DNA of 64,000 bases from NCBI RefSeq assembly GCF_932294415.1, contig NC_065535.1, positions 10,820,282 through 10,884,281 of the forward strand, read 5' to 3'. This document shows, piece by piece, positions 51,382-61,481 of the stretch (position 1 is its first letter; each line of letters opens with the position of its first letter). Source of the DNA: Quercus robur. Lineage: Eukaryota; Streptophyta; Magnoliopsida; Fagales; Fagaceae. The notes below the pieces were generated by a model. That model worked only from the letters and a program-made list of their open reading frames with translations, had not been told where the DNA came from and did not search any database. Both the position numbers and the translations under genes were made by a program.

Positions 51382-52113
51382 GAATTTAACTACCATCTAA
51401 AATTCATGTTCATTGAAAAAATTTATCAAAAGACTCAACATCCAAATTACACCATATGAGTTTGTTTGAATTTATTATTTTGTATCACTTTTTGTTTTTA
51501 CCATTTTATTCCTTAAACCCCAACATTCATATAAAGTTGGTTATTCTATTCATTACTTTATCATTACATATAATAAAATAACACCACATCAAACATGTGA
51601 ATGGTAGCAATTTTATAGAGATAATAGGTGGGATTCTAATTTCAAAAATCGAATCGGACGGTTTAATTGGAAATCAAACCTTAAATCAATTTGGTAAAAA
51701 TCGAAACCATATCAAATCTCAATTCTTTGATTGTTTCGGTTTTTAAAACCATATATAAAACCATGAAAAAAAATCACCTGAATAAAAATGTTAAAGATGA
51801 AAATGACTTATTGAACGAAATTTAACAGGTTGTAATTTAGATTTTAGCTCTAAAACAGGGGGGGGAAAAAAAGTAAGAAATTGGGATCATGAAATGTGAT
51901 TGCGACGTGGCAAGATCAGGAAGCTTCCGACAACAAGCGATTTTCGCATCTAGTAGCAATACTGGCAATAGTATGCGGAAGATCGAAACAAAGGGTAGAC
52001 TAATACAGATGAGTCTCGATCCACCAATCCACTTTCAGTTTTCCCGTCTTTTTTTGACCAATCATCATATTCTCACGCCATATGTGAAAATACGCCAATC
52101 CACTTCTTATTTT

Positions 52114-52149
<36 letters not shown>

Positions 52150-52158
52150 TTGGAAGCC
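49933..52158. other. Intergenic, upstream of the E2 gene
   Basis: AT-rich with a (TA)n run at 51342-51376. The (CT)n tract at 52111-52145 lies just before the E2 start codon and is probably in its 5' leader. No gene was seen. Confidence 0.5.
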
Positions 52159-55100
52159 ATGACCAGTTCTTCTTCTACCCCTTCACGCAAGGTCTCTCTC
52201 TCTCTCTCTCTCTCTCACTCTCTATAAACTGTTTTGTTTGTTTCGTAAATCTGTTGTATAACTGGTAAATCTTTGTTTCGTAATTCCTCATTTTTATTGG
52301 TAAAAAACTAAAAACTAAGTACTATATTGTATGTTGTATTTTGTACCATGTTTAATACACGCTTAGGCTTTAAGCAAGATCGCGAGCAATCGGCTCCAGA
52401 AAGAGCTGGTAGAGTGGCAGGTTAATCCTCCTACTGGGTTTAAACACAAAGTTACTGATAATCTTCAAAGGTTTCACTTCTACCCTTTTTTTTTTTTTTA
52501 CAATAATATGATATTACTTTTTTTTGTTTTTAATGTAATCACTTTAATGGGTTTGTAAATAAAGATGGGTGATTGAAGTGAATGGAGCTCCAGGGACTCT
52601 GTACGCAAATGAAACTTACCAGCTTCAAGTTGATTTTCCTGAGCATTACCCTATGGAAGCACCCCAGGTGGATTTTCCAGAATGACCCATATTTTAGAAT
52701 TTTAATTTTACTATAATATTTTTACCACTTTTCATATTGGTAGTGATTCTGATGCATATACATTGGTTTTGGCAGGTGATTTTTATGTCCCCAGCTCCTC
52801 TGCACCCTCACATTTATAGCAACGGCCATATCTGTCTAGGTACCATTGCAGTTTTGTTTTGTTTTTTGTTTTGGGGGTTTTCTTTGCTTAAATGATGAAC
52901 TTTAATTGTTTTGCAAAACTTATGTTATGTACAGTTACTTGAGTACTGTGGGTTAGGTTTAGGTTTTCCAATTAAATTCAATCATGTAGCAGCATTAACG
53001 GTGTTATCTTCCTTAACGAAAATTAAATCAACCATGTGGCTTACTGAGTGAGAAGGTCAAAACTTAAGTACAGTTCCTTATGTGATGTAGCTTAAGTTCC
53101 CTAATTAATTTCAACCATGTTGCCGCCTTAGCCAATATACCACATGGTTGAATTTAATATTACCTAAGGAATCGTACACAACACCTAAGGAATCATGCGT
53201 AAGTTTTCCCTTCTGACTAATTCTTTTACACAACTATAATTTTTCGTGTTACTAAGATGTCTACTATCTGTTGAGTTTTATGACAGTCACATCACAATTT
53301 TAGCAGCAAATTTTGACTATGGCTTAATAAGACTCTATCCAGTTTTTTGTTGCTTGTAAGTGGTCTTTTTGGGAAATTGCTCTCAAACCGATAAAGATTG
53401 AACCAAACTATTTGTGTTAGAAATGCTAGTTCTTTGTAACATTCTACCATACAAGATCGTATAATTTGTCATATGACATCTTCATGAATATTTTCTTTTA
53501 CTCTAGCAGATTTTTTATGAGATTTTCTTTCTTGGGAAAATTTGGGATACTCATGTAATATAGAAATGCATTTGGTAAGTGAACTTCTTTTCGAATATGA
53601 ATATGGTGCTAGGCTACTAGCTTTCTTTTACCTCAGGTGGGTGTCCTAACAAAAGAAACTGTTGTCTTGTTAGATCTTCATAGCTTGACAAATAATTATC
53701 TTTTAGCTCCTCTATGTCTGGAAAAATTAACACCTCTGCAAAAAGTAGAATACTAAAAAGTAAAAAAGTTCTATATGCTATGTTTTAGTACAAACCTGGA
53801 AAGTTACAGTTTCCATGCATGTGAAGACTAGTGTATAATATTCATTGTGATGGATAGTTATGCACTATATCCTGTATTCTGCAACTATCTGTTTGAAGCA
53901 CATGGAATTTTCAATTTAAAATTGCAATATATACTATTAAGTTAGGCGTATAATGTTGGAGGATATTGAACTAGTTATGCTCAATGGAATGTTCTCTTTT
54001 GCGATGATAACATTTTGCTTCCTATTGTTTTTGAGTTTGTTAAAGTCAATTTGTTTGACTCATGCTTTCAACTTTACTGGCATTAATTTATGCTACTCTG
54101 TCTCTGTCCCAATTTATGCTACATAGTTAATGAACAACATCAACCATCTACTAGTTATTACTATCTATCATACTGGAAATGCGTCTTCATTTGCATGAAT
54201 ATAGTAAGTTGTGTTGTTGTTTACTTCACTGTTTTCTGCTTTATAATTTTATTTCTTTAATTAACTCCATTTTTTTTAACTGCTGTTTTATAAAAAAAAA
54301 AATGTTCTTCTTTAAGTTAAAGGCAAGATGTGAGGCCTCCACAATTTCGTTGTTTATTGGTTTCCTTGGGGCTTTAATGCTGATATGAAGATCAAAATCT
54401 TATTTGCTATTAATTAATAGCTAAATTCATGTATTGTATTAATATGAAATATTAGCCAATCTTTCAACAGTAAGATGAAAGGATGAGATATTGAAGAAAT
54501 TGTCTGATTATTATTTTTGTCCCGGAAATTTTTTAGAGAAGTCATGGAAGCTTATGTTACCAGCGCACCCACAGTTGCTCCTGCTATCTTCTAACCTACC
54601 AAATCATAATTGTCAAACACTGACCTCTCTCGCTCTCTCTCCTGAGTTTAACCATCCTTCTCCCCTAAGTTTAATCATGTATAATGAAGTGTGGGCCGAA
54701 AAACAATTCAAAATAAATATTTAGAACCATTGATAATCCGTTTGTTTGTTTGTATTGTTAACTTTACAAGGCACAAATGTTCTGGACCCCACTCTTTCTA
54801 GAGGCATGACATGTGAAATGTGAAAAAAAAAATCTGATTTGTTGTCTGTAGGAATTAGTGGATAATCCTTAAGGTGTTCTCAATCAGGCCTGGAGTCTCT
54901 GGACCAAACATATACACATCAAACTTTAAGGTTGTGGTTGCGGACTTGTGGAGTTTAACCTTACAGGACTTTCAAATGCAAAATCATCTAATCCATCATG
55001 CTAAATTGTGAAAAATTATTGGCTTGAGTCATTGCTTTATATAAGTGAAGTATAGGAGAGATACCTATCCAAAAAAAAAAAAAGTGAAGTATAAGAGAGA

Positions 55101-56787
55101 TTCTGATGCACTCATTATGCTGAGCTACCTAGCAAAACCAGATTGCATATATATCTTGCACTGCTGGCCATGTATTCTTTAATAATATCTAACTACTTAG
55201 TTACATGCATGTACATTTACACACTTGTGTGAAACAAATCCATGAAATGTGTGGTGGGCCGTTCCCAACAACCTTGGGCTTTTGGGCTTAGACTCCCAAT
55301 TTACTTGGACTTTGGGTTGGGCTTATCCTCCAATGGGAGGTCCAAGAAATGGCTCTAAAGGTTACTGAGGGAGTTTAGCTGTTACTTGGGCCCTAAACTC
55401 TCTTGATCCTGGCTCAGCTGAGACGATGATTGTATAGCTGAGCCCCTACCCTGAAATTACCCTGAAATCTGAACAGGATTTCTTAGTCCCCAAGATGTAT
55501 TTTTCCTTATTACTCTCGTGTTTCACTTCCCAAAATTTTCCAACCCCTAAATCCTCCCTCTCTTCCTCTATTTATACCCTCCACTTAGTGGGGTTGTCAT
55601 GATGAGAGGATATTCCCCACATCAGTGGGCCCCTTCGTATCATATCTCTAAACAGAGGGGGCCCACCTTCTACTACTCACATGATCTTCTCGTAACTTGT
55701 GCTTGACACTGGTTATTGTTCGGCAGGTGGATTCTTCCAAGGCATTATCCTCGTTCACAGCCTATCTTAGGGGGTACTTAGCTCGTATGCTCAGCCAGGC
55801 CTATCTCAGCTCAGTTAAGTGGGCTGAGATGGGCTGAGATGATTCGGGCCTGCTCTTCTCGGTCCACACAAAATGAATCTTGCTTGTCTGAATTTTCTTA
55901 TCTATCACTATTCTTTGTATCATGTGATTTGTTAAACCTCAGAATAAACAAAATGGAGAATCTAAGCATGTTTAGTTTATACTTGTTTATGCTGTGTCTA
56001 TCCACTTCACCTTCCTTTTGGTTGCTGGGAAATATAAGGAGGATTGCGCATGCCTTTGTGTGTTTCGTTTTGTTCTAGCTTCCCTCTGGATTACCAGTCT
56101 TAGTAAGCTGAATAGTTTGCTTCCCTTCTGGAATATGTTGTTCTTGCCAACCGAATTGAATACCGAATACTTTTAAATTTAGTACATATTAGAGTTTGTG
56201 GTAGACTCCCCAAGAGACTGCACCAGGTTTTATTATTGTCATTTATTTTTTCTTGGTTAATAATTTTACCATGTTTACTGCTAAAAAATATTGGTGATTA
56301 ATATGAAGGTGGTAAAAATAATTAAAATGAAAAATCCTGATTACTAGTTCTTGGATAATTTAAAAGCAAGGTGTTACTTTGTTTTTATTTTTCATTTGTT
56401 CTCCTCAACGAGTATAGGAGGTCAATTGCAATACAAACTGATATTCAGAATTATGTGCTGCGTTTGCAGATATCCTGTATGATTCATGGTCCCCAGCCAT
56501 GACTGTCAGTTCCATCTGCATCAGCATTCTATCCATGTTATCAAGTTCAACCGTTAAGGTTTGTTCAAATTGTTGAAGTTTCAAACCCCCCCCCCCCTCC
56601 CCCCTCTCCCTAAAAAAAAAAAGACACCAAAAGCCTCCCTTCTTGCTCACTACACTAAAACTAATATGTGAAAAATGTTGTCATTGTGCAGCAACGCCCA
56701 GCAGATAATGATCGGTATGTGAAAAACTGTAGGAATGGTAGATCTCCCAAGGAGACAAGGTGGTGGTTCCATGATGATAAAGTGTAA
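52159..56787 (+). CDS. Ubiquitin-conjugating enzyme E2, UBC15-18 (UBE2W-like) type
   Basis: Transfers activated ubiquitin from E1 to a substrate or E3. Six exons, 52159-52191, 52367-52470, 52565-52667, 52776-52839, 56470-56558 and 56692-56787, close in frame to 162 residues. The UBC fold runs nearly end to end: LQKELVEWQVNPPTGF, YQLQVDFPEHYPMEAPQ, the active-site Cys100 in NGHICLD, then SWSPAMTV and the tail RWWFHDDKV. The canonical HPN triad reads HPH (90-92), as in Arabidopsis UBC15-18 and UBE2W, so it is a family trait and not damage. UBE2W works on protein N-termini; whether the plant group does is not established here. Intron 4 (3.6 kb) is enlarged by a solo LTR and a micro-insertion. 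CT repeats flank exon 1. Confidence 0.95.
55043..55101 (+). mobile_element. Micro retro-insertion in E2 intron 4
   Basis: A 20-bp sequence, AAGTGAAGTATAGGAGAGAT at 55043-55062, is repeated with one change at 55082-55101. Between them are only ACCTATCC and an A-run. This is the layout of a target duplication around an extremely short poly(A)-tailed insert. Confidence 0.7.
55250..55870 (+). mobile_element. Solo LTR in E2 intron 4
   Basis: A 621-bp LTR, TGTGGTGGG...TCCACACA, with identical 5-bp duplications aaatg at 55245-55249 and 55871-55875. It contains a CT-rich stretch and CTATTTATACC (TATA-like, about 55568). No coding sequence. Gypsy or copia cannot be decided from an LTR alone. Confidence 0.85.
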
Positions 56788-58173
56788 TGCTATATATATT
56801 TAATACCTATGTATAAAAACGATGGCTGTTGAAATGTCAGGGGTGGTGGAAAGGGGGACTGGTATGAGTTATGTAACCCTGAAAGCCCTGCCAATCCCTA
56901 ACATGTTTCACAGCTGCGTATGATGTATTACTATTCCATAATGAGACGTATGGACGCGAATCAAGTGATATTGTGAACTTTTAATGTTGTATAGAGAGGA
57001 GGAGAAAAGAAAAAAAGTGGAGGTGGGTTGGAATTAAGTGTAGTGCTGATAATTTGTATATTTTGTAAACTCTCTCCTCTCTCTCTCCCTGTGGGCAGAA
57101 TTCAAATCATGCAAGAAATGTTGAACTCAGAACATCATGCTCAGCCAAGAGGCTGGAGTAACTCTTCAATAATGTATGAAACAACAATGGATGCTCAGAA
57201 AGTGTGGAAAGAAAAGATTGTCAATGAGGTATATAGGGATTTTAAGGTCACTCTAAAATGATTTTAATATTTCTCATATAGAGAAAAAGTAGAGAAGACA
57301 AGAAGAAATGTATTATGTCAAGTCACCAAAACAATAAGTTTTTTCCCCAAGGCCCTAGGTACTACAATGAAATTTCCAATGAAGTGGATAGAGGGTGAGG
57401 AAAGGATTTTTTATTTATTTATTTTTTTCAGCTCTCTCATAAAATTTCTCTAACAAAATGGAACTATATGTATCATAAATATATTTTTTTGAGAAAAGAT
57501 TTGATGATCTTTATTAATTGAAGTAGTTGATACTTGATACCCAGCATAAATTATAGTTTGATATATATAAATAAAGGGTGGAAAAGAAAAAGATAAAAAG
57601 GGGAATAATTAAAGATCAGAGAGACTTGAACCCAAAATCAAAGTGTTATTGGCCCAAAATCTGGCCATTAGACCACCCGCCACGTTGATCAAACAACATT
57701 TTTTAACTAGTACGTGAAAGAAATGCAATAATTCTAGTAAGAGCAAAGTGTAGAGTATGTTCGTCAAAAAAAAAAAAAAAATGGTTTATCAGTCTTTTAT
57801 TTTTACTTCAATTGTGAAATTAGTGCCTTATTTTTTTTTTTTTTTTTTTTTTTTCAAATTAGTCATTCACTTCATAAGAATTAGTCAATCTAGCCCTTCC
57901 ATCTAAACCGGTCAGCAAATGACATCATTTATTATTATTTTTTTATTGAAAATTTTAACTAAAAACATTCATGAGATGCCTTTTAATAGATCTTGTTTTT
58001 TGATAAGTATTATTATTATTTTTTAAAAATGTTTTAAACAGATTTGTACCCACTTGCTATCCCTTAAATTGACAAAAATTAATGAATTTGAAAGGGACTA
58101 AATTGAATTTTAAAAGGGAGCAAGGGAAACTCGTTCAGCGTTTCAACACAAACAGTGCAAGGATTGGAAGCAA
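56788..58173. other. Intergenic between the E2 and RsmI-like genes
   Basis: Same-strand neighbours, so this 1.4 kb holds the E2 3' flank and the RsmI-like promoter. At 57615-57690 the minus strand carries GTGGTCTAATGGCCAG and GGGTTCAAGTCTC, resembling A and B boxes of a tRNA-derived SINE. T- and A-runs lie at 57764-57782 and 57830-57854. Confidence 0.45.
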
Positions 58174-61100
58174 ATGTTAACTCGACGCGTTCCTTCGATG
58201 GCGTTTTGTTTCACTACTACAGCTCTGTCGCTGCGTTCTCCACCCCCTACAAAAATCCTCACCCTTACCTTCTGTTCCAACCCACAATTCACCCATTCAA
58301 TCCCTCTCGAATCTTCAAAACGCGTAAATCTTTTACCCTTTTTTTTTTTTTTTTTTTTTGTCCTTTCACTTTTTTTATTTTTGGTAATATAAGATTTATT
58401 ATTCTTTCAGGGCTTGCTTAAACCGGGTTTATATCTAGTAGGAACACCAATTGGAAATCTCGAAGATATCACATTACGGTTACTCACTTTAATTTGTTAC
58501 TACTTTTTAATTGTATTTTTTTTTTTTCTTAGCTCGTATTTGACTTTGAAACACTTTAATGCTGCAGTGCTCTCCGTGTGTTAAATTCAGCCGATGTGAT
58601 ACTTTCAGAAGACACAAGGCATTCAGGGAAGTTGCTTCACCATTACAATATTAAAACTCCTCTTGTAAGTCTTCATTGAGCCTTATCTGTCTTTTGTACC
58701 GATTATTAATTTTATACCATTCTGATTGTATAGCTCTTTAATTCAGTTGAGTTATCACAAGTTCAATGAATCTCAAAGAGAACAAGCCGTGTTAAAGAGG
58801 CTGAAGCAAGGTGAGATCGTCGCGTTGATTAGTGACGCCGGGACGCCCTGCATTAGTGATCCTGGCATGGAATTGGTGAGTGTTTTTATTTTGTGTCCTA
58901 ATAAAAACCTTCTTTCTGAATGTGGTACATAAATATAGATATAGTTAGTGTCGAATTCTCTTGTTTAGTCTTTACATGAAGATTGATAGTTATATCTTAT
59001 ATGTTATTATTTCATAAAATGCGGATATTGTAGGGTACTCATGTTTGCAACAAACAAGAGTTATAGTAATCATTTCTTTATTTCACTACAAACTAGGCCA
59101 GCTTGGTAAGAATTTGGCTGATTTTTAAGCTAGAACTGATAGAACATCATCCATCCTTCCTTCCTTCTTAGCAATGCTTGAAGGTTTCTCTTTCTTTCGT
59201 TCCTGTTTTTTTCTTCTTTCGGTTCAAGGATAATTTGAGAATGAGAGGGAGGGATGAGGCCTATGAGCTTAATTCCGGCACCAAAAGGAGTACCCTGACT
59301 GCTAAAGTAGTTTAGGCACTTATAAATCATTTTCGATTTTCTCTCCTTGGTAGTGAAAGCATCTTTCTTGGATCAGTTTGTGCACAAACTTGTCCTACCT
59401 TTTGGTATATGAGTGAGCTGTCAGACATCAAATAGCTTACAGACAGAGCGAAGCATGTTATCAGTTTGGGTTTACCTTTTGCAACTTTTTTCTGAAACAA
59501 AGCCCTCGATTCCTCAAGCTATCAGTGCTGGAATGAGAATAAAGAATATGGTTTTAGTGATGGGTTTTAGTTACCTCAATTAGTAAAGTCTTTTGTCGTT
59601 GACTAAGGGATTTGGGTTTGAGTCCCACCTATACCAATAGTCAATTAATATCTTGGTCTAATAATAAAGAGCAAATAATCATGGAGTGCATGTCATAGGT
59701 TCAAATCCTATTGTAAGTATATAAAAATTTGTTTATTGAATTTAACTAATTAGAGGTTGGACCTTGGAGCAATGGCAAGTACCCTAAGCGATATGCTGCA
59801 GGTTTAAGTCCAGGAATTAGCCTCTAAGGCTACCTACCAACCAACCGTCTTAGACCCCGGAAAAGTGGGAATCTTGTGCCTTGGGTGATCATTTTCTTTT
59901 TAAACTACTTTAATTGTTTTAATAATATGAGCTTGTACATGTGTGCATGTGTGCATGGGTGTTTGTGTTTCTTTGTTTTAAAAAAAACTCTGTATGGAAG
60001 TAGACAAATACAAATTGACTTGATGATTATAAATATATAGTTCCTTCACTTCAACATTTTCAAAGGTGCATGGAATTTATCTGGTCAATTCCCCAATTCC
60101 CTGTCCTGTAAGGTTCCAAATCATACTTGGATTTTGCTGGATGTTTGCATTTGAGTTTTCACTGTTGATTTATTTTGAGAATTTAACACATATTTGAAAT
60201 CTTGGTGCAGGCAAAGTTATGCGTGGATGAGAATATTCTTGTTGTTCCTATCCCTGGGCCTTCCGCTTTGGTAGCTGCTCTTTCTGCCTCTGGTTTGGCC
60301 ACTGATGAATTTACATTTGGTAATTTTCTTGCTCATAATGTGGGCTGACATACTCATTGGAGGATGCAGTGTCCAAAATATTAGGGTATGTTTGGTAATG
60401 TTTTTTCCCCTTATTTTCTGTTTTCAAAAACAATTTTTTATTTTTGAGACTAAAAAACTTGTTTGGCAACCTAAAATGGACCGAAAACAAAAATTGTTCT
60501 CAAAACTCAATTTGTGAAGGAAACTGAAAACATACAAAAGGCTATTTTCAGTTTCTAATTTTCAAAAGTTAATGAAAACATGCATTTAATTTAATGAATC
60601 TATCTCATTTAATAAGTTAGCATTAGAGTTTAAATCCTAATAACAACATATTTTAGTATTTTCTATTTTTTTCTTCAAAAAAATATTTTTTAATTTCAAC
60701 TAACCAAACATGTTTTTGATTTCAAAAATACAAGAAAATTGTTTTCTCTTTTTATTCCCAAAAACAAGTTTTGAAAATAGAAATCAAAAATTGTTACCAA
60801 ACATGACCTTAGGATTTTGAAAACCTTTTTTGTTTAAAAGGTAAATTACACAAACATCCTGTAAGTTACGAGCCCACAACCTCATCCTCCACCTTGTTTT
60901 TACAAGAGGAGGATCTGCCATTTGGACTAAAGCTAATTGACTATTATTAGGTTTTAAAACCTTATATTATAAATAATGCTGCAGTTGGATTTCTTCCTAA
61001 ACATGCCGGGTCAAGAAGAGAGAGACTGATGGTTTCTGCAAATGAGATGATGACTCAAATATTCTATGTTCCTCCACACAAGCTTCACCAGTTTCTTGAA

Positions 61101-61448
61101 GAAACTTCTTTACATTTCGGTGACTCTAGGTACCTAAATGAACATATTTCCTATCTACTTGTATAAACTACTATGCAATGGTATTCTTGGTTTTCATTCT
61201 AGTAAAAAAATTTGTTACTTATCAAAAAAAAAAAAAAAAACTACACAATCATATTCTTGGAATTGAAATCTATTCTTTAATTTTTAATTTTTTGAGAGAT
61301 GAAATTGAAATCTATTCATCTGTTATAGTAGATGCTGGAAAATATATCAACAGTTTACTGGGTAATTACAAAATAATAAAATTCATGCTTAGTATGTTCG
61401 AGTTTGCTTAACTTGCTTATTGAAAATATGAGTTTTGTTCTTTCTTTG

Positions 61449-61481
<33 letters not shown>

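Noticed and set aside
54179-54724. Two plus-strand open frames of 69 and 77 codons in E2 intron 4
   Set aside because: Low-complexity composition, no motif, and located inside an intron with well-defined splice sites.
57985-58015. TTTTTTGATAAGT, like a reversed LINE tail
   Set aside because: No flanking target duplication was found, so it cannot be told from chance AT-rich sequence.
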